DNA of 64,000 bases from Streptomyces griseorubiginosus (lineage in GTDB: Bacteria; Actinomycetota; Actinomycetes; Streptomycetales; Streptomycetaceae). Below the pieces are notes generated by a model. The model had not been told where the DNA came from. It worked only from the letters and a program-made list of their open reading frames with translations, and did not search any database. Where the stretch lies: positions 1 through 64,000 of the forward strand of contig NZ_WVUG01000014.1 of assembly GCF_017614965.1 (NCBI RefSeq), in the 5' to 3' direction. Within the stretch, counting starts at the first letter, position 1, and every line of letters starts with the position of its first letter. Both the position numbers and the translations under genes were made by a program. Shown here in pieces: positions 7,840-16,442 of this stretch.

Positions 7840-8739
7840 CTAGGTCGTCAGCGCCGGATTGGCGGGAGAGGGTTCCGGATCTGACCAGCGCAGAGGGAGC
7901 GCGCCGGGCGTTTCGATCGTCTCCGACACGGTGAAGCGCACCCGCCGCTCGCCGTCCGCCGCGAACTCCGTGTGTCCCTCGCCGGTCAGTTGGAGTGTGG
8001 TGCCCGTCGTCCAGTCGAGGAACAGCAGGCCCGCGCGGGGGTCGGAAGCGAGGTTGCCGAGGGTGAGGAACATGGCATTGCCCGGATAGTCCTGCCAGCT
8101 CAGCCTGCGCGGCGAGTCCAACCGTACGAAGCCCGGATTTCCGCCTCGGTGGCTGATCTCGACCCTGCCGTTATGAACGCTGGCGACGAAGAAGGTGTCC
8201 GCGGAGGCGATGAACGCCCGCTGTTCCGGGGTGAGTTCACCGCCGTGACTCGGGCTTCCGACGGTGCGCTCTGACAGCAGCTCAAAACGTTCCCTGCGCT
8301 GGATGTACTTGGGGCAGTTGGCGAACACGCGCTCCGCCTCCACCTCGAAGCCGTTCCCCGTTGGTCGCAGTCTGCCGTTGAGGCGCATGCGGCGGCGGGT
8401 GCGGGGGTCCAGAGCGATGGTGGCGACCTCTGTGCCGTCGGTGGTGAGGGCCGGGAGGAGAGGGTCGTCCGGGTGGAGCCGACCGGTGACGGACATCTGG
8501 TGGGCGCTGGTGGCTCGGACGAATCCGGGCTGCCCGGCCAGCGCAGTGGCCCAGACGCGGCCGGTGTCCGGGGCCGCCGCGCCGAGCATCAGCAGCGGCT
8601 GGAGTTCGAGGAAGGCTGCCGCCACCGGCTTGATCCGGTCCCCGATCGCCCGACCGACGTGGTCGGCCATGTCGCGGACTCCGGCCTGGTCCTGCAGTGC
8701 GCGCGATCCTTCGTGGTAGACGGCCATGGCGGCTTCCAT
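7840..8739 (-). CDS. Pyridoxamine 5'-phosphate oxidase-family flavin-binding protein
   Basis: This 299-residue protein matches the large PNPOx-like split-barrel group. It has MLGAAAPDTGRVWATALAGQPGF near the N-terminus, LFLDWTTGTTLQLTGEGH in the barrel, and ISHRGGNPGFVRLDSPRRLSWQDYPGNAMFLTLGNL, which normally contacts FMN/F420. Such proteins reduce or oxidise small organics, or simply bind flavin. It begins 2 bases after the VOC gene stop, so the two are co-transcribed and probably translationally coupled. ATG 8727 is an alternative start. The pair diverges from a CGNR regulator. Confidence 0.85.
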   Translation of the reverse strand: MEAAMAVYHEGSRALQDQAGVRDMADHVGRAIGDRIKPVAAAFLELQPLLMLGAAAPDTGRVWATALAGQPGFVRATSAHQMSVTGRLHPDDPLLPALTTDGTEVATIALDPRTRRRMRLNGRLRPTGNGFEVEAERVFANCPKYIQRRERFELLSERTVGSPSHGGELTPEQRAFIASADTFFVASVHNGRVEISHRGGNPGFVRLDSPRRLSWQDYPGNAMFLTLGNLASDPRAGLLFLDWTTGTTLQLTGEGHTEFAADGERRVRFTVSETIETPGALPLRWSDPEPSPANPALTT

Positions 8740-8741
8740 GC

Positions 8742-9185
8742 CTAGAAGAAGCCGCAGGTCGGAGCGGACTCGTTCGGCACGGGTGCTCCTTCGGCGCCGG
8801 ACGGCACCGAGATCTCCAGGCGCGTCCCGTCGGGGTCGTGGAAGAAGATGCCGCCCGACGCGGAGTCCTCGCGGTGCGCCACCACACCGTCGTAGGCGAA
8901 GTCGACGCCACGGCTGCGCAGGGCCTGCTCGTACTCCCTGACTCGTTCGATGGAATCGGCCTCGAAGGCGAGGTGGTGCAGCCCCGCACCGCCCGGGTCG
9001 TACGCGTCACTCGCCTGCTCCCACAGCGTGAGGACCAGGCGCTGTCCGTCGCCGAGGAACACGTACCGCCTGCCCTCCTGCTTGCCCTCTCCGACCACCA
9101 CGAAGTCCAGGACGTCGCGGTAGAAGGCGAGCGAGCGCTGGAGATCGGTGACATTCAGACCGATGTGCCCGGTGCGCAGAGTCAT
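8742..9185 (-). CDS. VOC-family protein (glyoxalase/dioxygenase fold)
   Basis: This 147-residue protein contains two beta-alpha-beta-beta-beta units. The metal-ligand positions typical of the vicinal-oxygen-chelate fold are visible: His in TGHIGLNV (residue 7), His in GLHHLAFEADS, and Glu in DPDGTRLEISV. The family covers glyoxalases, ring-cleavage dioxygenases and antibiotic-binding proteins, and the substrate cannot be told. AAAGGGGAG lies just upstream of ATG 9185. It is first in a two-gene unit with the PNPOx-like gene. Confidence 0.88.
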   Translation of the reverse strand: MTLRTGHIGLNVTDLQRSLAFYRDVLDFVVVGEGKQEGRRYVFLGDGQRLVLTLWEQASDAYDPGGAGLHHLAFEADSIERVREYEQALRSRGVDFAYDGVVAHREDSASGGIFFHDPDGTRLEISVPSGAEGAPVPNESAPTCGFF

Positions 9186-9291
9186 GGCTCCCCTTTACAG
9201 ACGTAACCGTTGAATGCCAGATTAGTGGTTAGAATCGAAAGGAGTCAACCAGTCACATAGACTTCAGGGGTTAGCCCGGAAGGAGTCGACC

Positions 9292-9837
9292 ATGTCCGCC
9301 GCCGTCCACGACCCGCGCCCATTGACCGGCGAACCCCTCGCGCTCGACCTGCTCAACACCCGCTGGAACAGCGATGGCGCCGTGCAGGATCTACTCGTCG
9401 ACACGGACGGACTCGCGCTCTGGCTCCGGGTCAACGGACTCGGCGGCCGGTTCCCCGCGGACGGCGCGACACTGCGCCATCTGCACCAGGCGCGCGACGC
9501 ACTGGCGAAGGCCCTGGCCGGGAAGCCCGCGGAAGCCGGGGCCGAGGCAGTCGACGCGGTTCTCGGGCACGGTCGGATCCGTGCCACCCTCACCGCCGCC
9601 GGACCCGGTGAGATGCCCGAGTTCAGCGACCCTTCCTGGGGGCCGGCCTGGCTAGCGGCGCGCAACTACCTGGAACTGCTCACCGCCGCCCCGGACCGAA
9701 TCCGCGCATGCGCTCACGAGGCGTGCATCCTGCACTTCTACGACACCTCCCGCAACGGCACGCGCCGCTGGTGCTCCATGGCGGCCTGCGGCAACCGCGC
9801 GAAGGCATCACGGCACTACAGCCGCTCGAAGCGATGA
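9292..9837 (+). CDS. CGNR zinc-finger (ABATE-type) regulator
   Basis: This 181-residue protein has the ABATE N-terminal domain (PLALDLLNTRW at about 15-25) and the C-terminal CGNR zinc finger. In the finger, Cys residues of RACAHEACILHFYD and RRWCSMAACGNRAKASRHY make the CxxxxC and CxxxxCGNR pairs. These proteins are probable stress-type transcription regulators. It is divergent from the VOC/PNPOx pair with 106 bases between, the usual arrangement for a regulator and its target. GGAAGGAG precedes the ATG, and a near copy of the same element (AAAGGAGTC) lies about 40 bases upstream. Confidence 0.9.
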   Translation: MSAAVHDPRPLTGEPLALDLLNTRWNSDGAVQDLLVDTDGLALWLRVNGLGGRFPADGATLRHLHQARDALAKALAGKPAEAGAEAVDAVLGHGRIRATLTAAGPGEMPEFSDPSWGPAWLAARNYLELLTAAPDRIRACAHEACILHFYDTSRNGTRRWCSMAACGNRAKASRHYSRSKR

Positions 9838-9841
9838 CGTA

Positions 9842-9859
9842 CGACGGCTGAAGCCGTCG
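9842..9859 (+). terminator. Hairpin after the CGNR gene
   Basis: CGACGGC and GCCGTCG pair perfectly over a TGAA loop starting 4 bases after the stop codon. There is no T-tract, as is common for actinomycete terminators. Confidence 0.6.
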
Positions 9860-9896
9860 CCGCAGGATGGGTTGCCGGGGGATGCACGAAACGGTG

Positions 9897-10261
9897 ACCA
9901 GGCACTCACGTGCGCGGTGCTGCCTCCAGCCGACTCAGGAACCTCGGGTTGCCGCCCTAGACCTCGTCCCCTGTGACCCAGCCGACGCGGTGTCCGGCGG
10001 CCAGAAGCCGTTGGATCATCACTCGGCCAGTTCCGGCTGCGGGTGTATTGGCGCTGAACCCCGACGGTGCGACTCTGCGATCGTCCAGTGGTACTTGCGC
10101 GGCAGATCCGGCAGCAGGCCCAGCACCAAGTGCTTGGCCCGGATGCGGGGTTCGACCCGCGCGAACCGCCCGGCTATCCGGCTCATCAGGCCGTCGAACG
10201 CCTCCTGCCAGCGGGCAGGGTCTACGCTGTGACCTACGGCCACCGCGTGATCGTTTGTCAT
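9897..10261 (-). pseudogene. IS701-type transposase remnant
   Basis: From ATG 10261 the minus strand reads VDPARWQEAFDGLMSRIAG with RFARVEPRIRAKHLVLGLL, DLPRKYHWTIAE. This is the conserved N-terminus of IS701-family transposases of Streptomyces. It stops at about 10019. A second frame then gives IQRLLAAGHRVGWVTGDEV, a stop, and GGNPRFLSRLE, which resembles the central DDE segment (VTGDEVYG). The middle and the whole C-terminus are deleted, and no inverted repeats are apparent. Confidence 0.75.
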
Positions 10262-10351
10262 CACACGCCGATGATCAACGTGGCCGCACCCGTCTACACA
10301 GCGCGTCAGGGTCGCGCAGCGTACGCATGCGGTCCTGTGTCAGGAGGACAT

Positions 10352-10783
10352 GTGCAACGTGGCGAAGTCTGGTGGGTGGAGTTCGACGAGCGGCGGCCGG
10401 TCGTACTGCTGTCGGAAGGCGACGCGTCCGGGATCCGGGTGATGCAGGTGGTGGCTCCGGCGGGCGTCGACATCAGCGGTCTGGGCGTCGAAGTGGTAGT
10501 AGGCGCCATGGACGGACTGCCCTTTGAAGGCGTGCTGCGGTTCGCGTTCCCGCGTCCGGGCTTCACCCCTTGCACGTGGCTGACCACCGTGTCCCGGGAC
10601 GACCTGATCGAGCGGGCGGGCGCCCTGCCCTGCGCGAAACTCCACGAGATTGAGGATGCCCTCCGACTCGCTGGACAGGTGAAGGAGCGGACCCCCGCGA
10701 CGACCGAGAAGCTCAGCGAATTAAGGGACGCCCTGCGTCTCGGTGGACGTGAGAAAGAGGCGAATGGTGCAGACGGCGTTTGA
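10352..10783 (+). CDS. PemK/MazF-family toxin-like protein, no antitoxin seen
   Basis: This 143-residue protein starts at GTG 10352, set by AGGAGG 4 bases upstream. The first 90 residues match the MazF/PemK barrel (VQRGEVWWVEFDERRPVVLLS, TCTWLT-type segment FTPCTWLTTVSRDDL). MazF proteins are mRNA interferases, normally paired with an upstream antitoxin; here the upstream neighbour is a transposase remnant. The C-terminus carries two imperfect copies of a helix, AKLHEIEDALRLAGQ (95-109) and EKLSELRDALRLGGR (119-133), so the tail looks partly duplicated. The second copy contains a rare TTA codon (10721), suggesting dependence on the bldA leucyl tRNA. The gene overlaps the next by 20 bases. Confidence 0.75.
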   Translation: MQRGEVWWVEFDERRPVVLLSEGDASGIRVMQVVAPAGVDISGLGVEVVVGAMDGLPFEGVLRFAFPRPGFTPCTWLTTVSRDDLIERAGALPCAKLHEIEDALRLAGQVKERTPATTEKLSELRDALRLGGREKEANGADGV

Positions 10784-11576
10784 TGCGTCCGAGCGGCGGG
10801 CCTGGGCGGGGCAGGCCGATGCCTATGCTGCCGGCTTTGCCAAGCTCTGTGCGTACCCGGTGCCGAAGCTCCTCGAGGCTGCGGGAGTCAGGGAGGGTGT
10901 GCGGGTTCTCGATGTGGGGACAGGGACGGGTACCGCCGCCGCTCTTGCATGTGAGCGGGCAGCGAAGGTGACAGCGGTGGACGCCGAACCCGACATGGTC
11001 TCTCGCGCCGCGCTGGCGGCTCCGCAAGCTGATGTGCGGCTCGCCGCTTTGCCCCACCTGCCCTTCTCCGACGACGCATTCGATGCCACGGTCGGCAATT
11101 TCGTCCTCAACCATGTCGGACAGCCCCGGCAAGCCCTGGCGGAGTTGCGAAGGGTGACGCGGACAGGTGGGCGGGTAGCCGTCACCATCTGGGCGGCTCC
11201 CGCGGCCGCCGGTCAGACGCTCCTGGGTCGGGCGGTTCAGGCCGCAGGTGTTACTCGGCCGACCCATCTGCCGGCTCTCGCTGCCGAAGACGACTTCCCT
11301 CGCACTGAACAGGGCCTCGTCACCTTGCTCGAGGCGGCGGGGCTGACGGACGTCGTCTGTGACACGGTGACCTGGGACCACCAGACGACGCCCGAGGAGT
11401 GGTGGAGCGGACCAGCCGCCGGGGTGGCGACGATCGGTCAGATCGTGACGAGCCAGCACCCGGAGGTCATTGACGAGATCAAACACCACTTCGAGGCGTT
11501 GCGCGCGGAGTTCACCGGCCCGGACGGTGCATTGAGCTTGCCGCACGCTGCCTTGATCGCACATGGTCAGGCTTGA
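10764..11576 (+). CDS. Class I SAM-dependent methyltransferase
   Basis: This 270-residue protein has a Methyltransf_11 core: VLDVGTGTGTAAALA (motif I, about residues 49-63), VDAEPDMVSRA (motif II), LPHLPFSDDAFDATVGNFVLNH (motif III/IV) and ELRRVTRTGGRVAVTIW (post-motif). This is the ubiquinone/menaquinone or small-molecule O/C-methyltransferase type, and the acceptor is unknown. The start at ATG 10764 overlaps the mazF-like gene by 20 bases and has AGAGG upstream. GTG 10743 is an alternative. Confidence 0.88.
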   Translation: MVQTAFDASERRAWAGQADAYAAGFAKLCAYPVPKLLEAAGVREGVRVLDVGTGTGTAAALACERAAKVTAVDAEPDMVSRAALAAPQADVRLAALPHLPFSDDAFDATVGNFVLNHVGQPRQALAELRRVTRTGGRVAVTIWAAPAAAGQTLLGRAVQAAGVTRPTHLPALAAEDDFPRTEQGLVTLLEAAGLTDVVCDTVTWDHQTTPEEWWSGPAAGVATIGQIVTSQHPEVIDEIKHHFEALRAEFTGPDGALSLPHAALIAHGQA

Positions 11577-11716
11577 CTGGCCTTGCTGGACTCGAAGTCC
11601 GAGGCTCGTCGTACGTCTCGGGCGCGCGCGGCGTCGGGTGAGCGGCGTGCGAGTGCCGCGAGTCGGTCGTGCAGGACGTCACGGGTGAACCTCTGGTGCG
11701 GGGCGTCAGGCAGCCG

Positions 11717-12799
11717 TCAGCTCTTCGTCGCAACGTAGTAGACGTTGATCGGGTCGCCCTCCACGGCCTCGACATCGACGGTCCCGAAACCGGCCTCCTT
11801 CAGCATCCGCACTGCCGTCTCCTGTCCCCACACGGTGCCCAGGCCGGCTCCGCCCGTGCTGAGCGAGGTCGTCATGCAGTAGAAGACGGAGAATCCGTAC
11901 AGCGCAGGCCCGAAGGGGTGCCCGATGTTCTCCTCCAGCCTGCTGGACGCGGCGATGTCGCCCATCAGGAATGTGCCGCCCGCGCGCAGTGCCCGCGCGA
12001 TCGCTGTCAGTGTCTCGGCCGGCCGGGCCAGGTCGTGGATCACGTCGAAGGCTGTGATGAGGTCGTATTCACCGGTGATCTGCGTCGAATCGGCCAGTAT
12101 GTAGCGGAGGTTGTCGAGCCCCGCACGAGCCGCCTGGGCGCGCGCGGTCTCGATGCCGGCCTCCGACTGGTCCAGGCCGTGGAAGCGGCTGGCCGGGAAG
12201 GCCCTGGCCAGCACCAGGGGGGCGTGCCCCTGCCCGGTGCCCACGTCGAGCACGTCGATGCCGGCGCGCAGCCGCTCATCGAGTCCGGGGACCAACGGCA
12301 CGATCGTGTCCACCAGCGCCAGGTCGTAGACACGGGCGGTCTCCTCGGCCTGCAGGGCCTGGAAGCGTGGATAGGCGGAGTACGGTACGCCGCCGCCCTC
12401 GCGGAAGCAGCGCACCACCTGCTGCTCGACCTCGCCCATGAGGCCGATGTAGGGCATCATCCCGGCCAGGTTGTCCGGTCCTGCCGCGGTCGTGAGCGAA
12501 GCGGCGTGCTCGGGTGGCAGGACGTAGGTCTGGCCCTCCGGCTCGTACTCCACGAACCCGCCGACGACCATGCCGCCCAGCCACTCGCGCACATACCGCT
12601 CGTCCAGGTCCGCCGCCTTGGCGATCTCGGCGCTGGTGGAGGGCGGAAGCTCGGACAGGGTGTCGAAGAGACCGCATTGGTGGCCGGCACTGGCCAGCAG
12701 AGCGAGCGCGGCCTTGTTCAGGACATCGACGACTTCGCCCGCAAACGCCTCCTGCTTGGCGGGGTCCAGGGACACCTGCTGCCTGTCAAGAGTGGACAT
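11717..12799 (-). CDS. SAM-dependent methyltransferase with winged-helix N-terminus (Rv2258c-like)
   Basis: This 360-residue protein has an N-terminal winged-helix dimerisation domain (STSAEIAKAADLDERYVREWLGGM, about residues 57-80). The Rossmann methyltransferase core follows with IDVLDVGTGQGHAPLVLA (about 183), FHGLDQSEAGIETA and YDLITAFDVIHDLARP. It resembles the Rv2258c group of small-molecule methyltransferases, and the substrate is unknown. ATG 12799 is chosen because GGAAGGAG lies 6 bases upstream; the frame is open further but without a start signal. Confidence 0.88.
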   Translation of the reverse strand: MSTLDRQQVSLDPAKQEAFAGEVVDVLNKAALALLASAGHQCGLFDTLSELPPSTSAEIAKAADLDERYVREWLGGMVVGGFVEYEPEGQTYVLPPEHAASLTTAAGPDNLAGMMPYIGLMGEVEQQVVRCFREGGGVPYSAYPRFQALQAEETARVYDLALVDTIVPLVPGLDERLRAGIDVLDVGTGQGHAPLVLARAFPASRFHGLDQSEAGIETARAQAARAGLDNLRYILADSTQITGEYDLITAFDVIHDLARPAETLTAIARALRAGGTFLMGDIAASSRLEENIGHPFGPALYGFSVFYCMTTSLSTGGAGLGTVWGQETAVRMLKEAGFGTVDVEAVEGDPINVYYVATKS

Positions 12800-13123
12800 G
12801 ATCACTCCTTCCGCCGTGGCGGCCGCGCTGCACCGGAAAACCCGGTGCCCCATATGTCACAGTACGCCCCGCACAAAGCCATGAATCTTACGAAGCGAGA
12901 ACGCCCGCCCCACGATCACGGCGGACAACGCCGCCTCGACTCCGTCACGCCCGAGGAGTGGGATATCAACGGCCGCCACTCGGTGCTCCGGTCTCCATAC
13001 CGGGCGGTGGTCCACCGATGGTCGCCTGTCTCCCCTGCCAGTCGCTGGCGCAGCTGTGCCATGACGGCATGGGTGGTTGTCGGGTTCGTTGCGCGCGTCG
13101 TCCAGTCGTGTTTGGCTCGCCCG
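12800..13123. other. Divergent intergenic region, no gene
   Basis: This region must hold the promoters of the flanking divergent genes. I found no convincing -10/-35 pair, inverted repeat or short ORF with a ribosome binding site. Confidence 0.4.
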
Positions 13124-13792
13124 ATGAACCTTTTGTTGACGGCCAGCGGCCTGCGCAACGCGACACTGCGGGATGCACTGCGGGACATGCTGGGAAAGCC
13201 GTTCGGATCAGCGAACGTCGTCTATGTTCCCACCGCGTCGGTGGCCGAGCCCGGTGACCACGGGTGGTTCGTCGAGGACATGAACCGCGTGCACGGTCTC
13301 GGTTGGCGGGAGTTCGACGTCCTGGAGCTGAATGGACTCCCCCGGCAGATGGTGCTCGACCGGCTGCTGCACGCCGACGTCATCTACGTCGAGGGCGGCA
13401 GCCACTACCACCTCGCCCGCAGCATCACCGGCAACGACCTGGCCGACGGCTTCCTGCAGGCGCTGGAGAGTCGGGTCTATGTGGGCGTCAGCGCCGGGTC
13501 GATGATCTTCAGCCGCCATCTCACCGCGCACTCCGCCGACGTCATCGGGGACACCGCGGACCTCCACGTGCTCGGCGCTACCTCCGTGGAGCCGCCGTTC
13601 GGCCTCTTCGACTGGTATCTCAAGCCCCATCTGTACTCGCCGCATTTCCCCGAGCGGGACGATGCCTGGGCTGATCGCATCGTCTCGCGGGCCGACTTCC
13701 CGATCTATTTCATCGATGACGACACGGCCGTGCGCGTCAGCGACGGCAAGGTGGACGTCGTGTCCGAAGGCCGGTGGCGGTTCCATCCATGA
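13124..13792 (+). CDS. Peptidase S51 (dipeptidase E-like)
   Basis: This 222-residue protein starts MNLLLTASGL, the usual S51 N-terminus. It contains IYVEGGSHYHLARSI (the GG(N/S)xxxL substrate loop, about residues 87-102) and VGVSAGSMIFS, with the nucleophile Ser in GxSAGS at about residue 121. FGLFDWYLKPHLYSPHF follows in place of the usual LGLVD...PH segment, providing the catalytic His. The family hydrolyses Asp-X dipeptides or cyanophycin dipeptides, and the exact substrate is not deducible. The frame is open far upstream, but only this start fits the family. No clear ribosome binding site is seen. Confidence 0.87.
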   Translation: MNLLLTASGLRNATLRDALRDMLGKPFGSANVVYVPTASVAEPGDHGWFVEDMNRVHGLGWREFDVLELNGLPRQMVLDRLLHADVIYVEGGSHYHLARSITGNDLADGFLQALESRVYVGVSAGSMIFSRHLTAHSADVIGDTADLHVLGATSVEPPFGLFDWYLKPHLYSPHFPERDDAWADRIVSRADFPIYFIDDDTAVRVSDGKVDVVSEGRWRFHP

Positions 13793-13964
13793 CCCACCGC
13801 ACAGCAGCCCTGTCAAAGGCAGAATCTGCCGGAGCTGCTGCGCCGCCGAGTTCTTCTACGCCGAATGGCGCTGGCACATACCCCTGGGCTCCCGCCACCC
13901 GTACGACCGGGTCCTCGGTTGTACGGGCGGCGGGCGCTGTCTGCTGTTTACGAGGCCCGGGTCA

Positions 13965-14215
13965 GAGGTGCTGCTCGGTGGCCCGGGTGCGCTGGTACTC
14001 GTCCTGGGGCGCGTCGGTGATGTACGCCGGGATCGGGAAGTCCCCCAGCGGGGCCCTGGGGCCCGCAGCGTCCCGGTCCGTGGGGACCTCGATCACGGCG
14101 GGCGCCCCGGACTGCACTGCTTTGCTCGATGGGCTGGCCGTTCCGGCCGCCGTCGGCGCCGAGCTGGCCCGGCACGACAACACCCGTGTTCTGCGTCCTG
14201 GGTGACGGCAACTTC
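13965..14215. pseudogene. Two inverted fragments of a thiamine-pyrophosphate enzyme
   Basis: On the minus strand, 14120 to 13965 reads KAVQSGAPAVIEVPTDRD, DFPIPAYITDAPQDEYQ, TRATEQHL then stop, the C-terminus of a TPP-dependent (acetolactate synthase-like) enzyme. Immediately beside it on the plus strand, about 14118-14215, two frames give LLDGLAVPAAVGAELARHDN and VFCVLGDGNFLV. This looks like the TPP-binding segment (GLPAAVGA..., GDGxF) of the same kind of protein. The pieces face away from each other across about 14120, so an inversion probably broke one gene. Family assignment of the plus-strand part is less secure. Confidence 0.45.
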
Positions 14216-14363
14216 CTCGTCCGAAGGCTCCATGACCCAACTCGCCGCAGCCGCAACCCGAATCGCCGAACCGGCGGCGCCAGCTGAGCTTGCCAGGAGG
14301 TCGAGTGGCGCGACCTTCAGGAGAGTGAGGCCTGGCCCGCCTGCCCCGATACTGTGGCTTCAC

Positions 14364-15305
14364 ATGACCACCTCCGAGACCGAGATCACCGCAGACCTGG
14401 TCCGTGACCTGCTGCAGGAGCAGCATCCAGACCTCGCAGGGCTGGCCATCCATGAGGTGGCGGGCGGCTGGGGCAACCAAATGTGGCGCCTCGGGGACGA
14501 GTTGGCCGTGCGCATGCAGCGCATGGATCCCACCCCGGAACCTCAGCTCAAGGAGCGCCGCTGGCTACCGGTGCTCGCCCCGCGCCTGCCGCTCCCGGTG
14601 CCGACACCGGTGCGGTTCGGTGAGCCGTCCGAGCGCTTCCCCAAGCACTGGACCGTGATGACGTGGGTTCCCGGTGAGCCGCTGGACCACGCCTCGATCA
14701 GCCGCGGCGACCACGCGGCCGACACACTGGCGGGCTTTCTCCGGGCACTCCACGTGGAGGCGCCTGCCGACGCGCCGGCCAGCTCGGACTTCGGCGCACA
14801 CCCCAAGAAGTGCACGGACGGCTTCGACCACTTCTTCGACGCCGTCGTTCCCGATGACCTCGCCGACGATGTCCGCGCCGTCTGGGACGACGCTGTCGCG
14901 GCGCCCGAGTGGGAGGGCCCGCCGCTCTGGGTGCACGGCGACCTTCATCCCGCGAACGTCGTCGTCTCGGACGGAACCCTCTCGGGCATCGTCGACTTCG
15001 GTGCCATGTGCGCGGGCGATCCGGCGTGGGATCTCGCTGCCGCATGGGTGCTGCTGCCGGCGGGCACCGCCGCATGGTTCTTCGACAGGTACGCGCGTGC
15101 GGACGAAGCGGCGATCCGGCGCGCCCGCGGGCTGGCCGCTATGAAGAGCCTCTTCCTGATGCTCATGGGGCGGAACGGGGATCGTGGCCTCCCCGGCGGC
15201 AAGCGGCACTGGGGACCCGCCGGCCGGGCCGCACTCGATCGCGTTCTTCAGTCTGATCTTGCAAGGAACCCGGGGTCTTCAGACCCGGGAGGAAATGCAT
15301 CCTGA
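14364..15305 (+). CDS. Aminoglycoside phosphotransferase-family kinase
   Basis: This 313-residue protein has the APH kinase fold. A nucleotide-binding lobe (GGWGNQMWRLGDELAVRMQR) is followed by VMTWVPGEPL (hinge), VHGDLHPANVVV (catalytic loop, Asp at about residue 195) and GIVDFGAMCAGDPAWDLAAAW (metal-binding DFG-like segment). Members phosphorylate antibiotics, sugars or other hydroxylated molecules. Resistance is only one possibility and nothing nearby specifies a substrate. The ATG at 14364 gives the normal family length. A long perfect hairpin follows directly. Confidence 0.88.
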   Translation: MTTSETEITADLVRDLLQEQHPDLAGLAIHEVAGGWGNQMWRLGDELAVRMQRMDPTPEPQLKERRWLPVLAPRLPLPVPTPVRFGEPSERFPKHWTVMTWVPGEPLDHASISRGDHAADTLAGFLRALHVEAPADAPASSDFGAHPKKCTDGFDHFFDAVVPDDLADDVRAVWDDAVAAPEWEGPPLWVHGDLHPANVVVSDGTLSGIVDFGAMCAGDPAWDLAAAWVLLPAGTAAWFFDRYARADEAAIRRARGLAAMKSLFLMLMGRNGDRGLPGGKRHWGPAGRAALDRVLQSDLARNPGSSDPGGNAS

Positions 15306-15335
15306 TACCGGCGGCGCGGGAGCGCCGCCGGTATC
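15304..15335. terminator. Bidirectional terminator hairpin
   Basis: GATACCGGCGGCGC (15304-15317) and GCGCCGCCGGTATC (15322-15335) are perfect complements around GGGA. The stem overlaps the stop codon of the kinase gene and ends 6 bases before the convergent NUDIX gene, so it can serve both strands. Confidence 0.9.
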
Positions 15336-15341
15336 CCTCGG

Positions 15342-16109
15342 TCAAGGGCGGGTCACCGAGTCACTCAGGAGTATCCGTACGTATCGGTCGACGAGGGGTT
15401 CGAGGTAGTCGGCGTGGGGCCCTTCCAACGCCGCGAGGTCTGCCGGTCCTTGGACGAAGGCGATCCGGTCGAGTTCGGGGAGCTCACCGACGGCCGCCGC
15501 TGTGGAAGAGACTGCGGTGAACCGGTCGATGAGCAGTGCGGCGGGCTGCGCCCGCGCGGTGAAGTGCACACCGACATTGCCGTGGTCGCCGCAGGTCACC
15601 GCCCACAGCGTCAGGTCGTCGGGGACGGTGTGAAGGCCGAGTTCTTCGAGGAGTTCGCGTGCCGCGTTGTGACGCAGTGACGCGCTGTCCAGGGGCTGAC
15701 CGGCGTCGGGGTGCTCGACCGATCCACCGGGCAGGTGCCAGCGCCCGGGGTGGGCGGTGGCCGTCGACATGCGGGCGATCAGCAGTCTTCCGTCGTCGGT
15801 GGGCTGGAGGACGTCGACGAACAGGGATGGCAGGGCGGTGGCGCCGGGCACGCGGCGCAGGGCGAAGTTGCGGTACGTGACGCGGGTCCAGCCGAGGAGG
15901 AGTTCGTGCGGGTGCGGCCGGGTGAGGCTGGTGCAGGCCACGACCGGGCCGTCGAAGAGGGCGGAGTTGGTACGGATCAGTTCGTCCCAGACGCGGTCTC
16001 GTGCCGCTCGGTGTTCGGCAGACAGCTGAGGTGGCGGCTCTTCGACGAGGCGGAGTTCGGTGGCCTCGATGACGTCAACGGACGGGCCTGTCGAGGGTGG
16101 GGGCACCAC
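15342..16109 (-). CDS. NUDIX hydrolase-family protein
   Basis: This 255-residue protein has its NUDIX box at about residues 127-158: HLPGGSVEHPD, a short insertion, then ARELLEELGL, which supplies the RExxEExG residues. The first 90 residues are an added domain (VACTSLTRPHPHELLLGWTRVTYRNFALRR) common in actinomycete NUDIX proteins of unknown substrate. It lacks a signal peptide. It converges with the APH kinase gene through the shared hairpin. Confidence 0.85.
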   Translation of the reverse strand: MVPPPSTGPSVDVIEATELRLVEEPPPQLSAEHRAARDRVWDELIRTNSALFDGPVVACTSLTRPHPHELLLGWTRVTYRNFALRRVPGATALPSLFVDVLQPTDDGRLLIARMSTATAHPGRWHLPGGSVEHPDAGQPLDSASLRHNAARELLEELGLHTVPDDLTLWAVTCGDHGNVGVHFTARAQPAALLIDRFTAVSSTAAAVGELPELDRIAFVQGPADLAALEGPHADYLEPLVDRYVRILLSDSVTRP

Positions 16110-16216
16110 CCCAGGCTGTCACACCGGTCCAATGTGTTCGGACGGCACCGCTGCGCGTGTAGCCAGGGGGTGCCGGCGTCCTATCCGCCAAGGCATCCGG
16201 CCGACAAAGGAATAAA

Positions 16217-16438
16217 GTGCATGCTATGGGCACAAATAGTAATGAATTTCAGAACAGCGGCAGCGAGGACGGGGACAGCGGCGAGGCCGAGCGCAGGGCG
16301 GGCGAGAAATTCATCAGCGATCTCCTGGCGCGCGGCGAGGCGGTCTTCGAGGGTCAGGAGCCGACCCCGAGGACGACGCATGTGATCAAGCGCGAGGACG
16401 ACGGACGGCTCACCGTCCGCCGTCTGCGCTTCCGCTGA
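16217..16438 (+). CDS. Small charged protein, unknown function
   Basis: This 73-residue hydrophilic protein starts at GTG 16217, supported by AAGGA 6 bases upstream; the ATG at 16226 is too far from that site. The N-terminus is Ser/Asn/Gly/Glu-rich and probably disordered. The middle (AERRAGEKFISDLLARGEAVFE) is an amphipathic helix, and the end (THVIKREDDGRLTVRRLRFR) looks like two short strands. It converges with the protease gene, with only 4 bases between the stops. I do not recognise the family. Confidence 0.65.
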   Translation: MHAMGTNSNEFQNSGSEDGDSGEAERRAGEKFISDLLARGEAVFEGQEPTPRTTHVIKREDDGRLTVRRLRFR

Positions 16439-16442
16439 ATGC

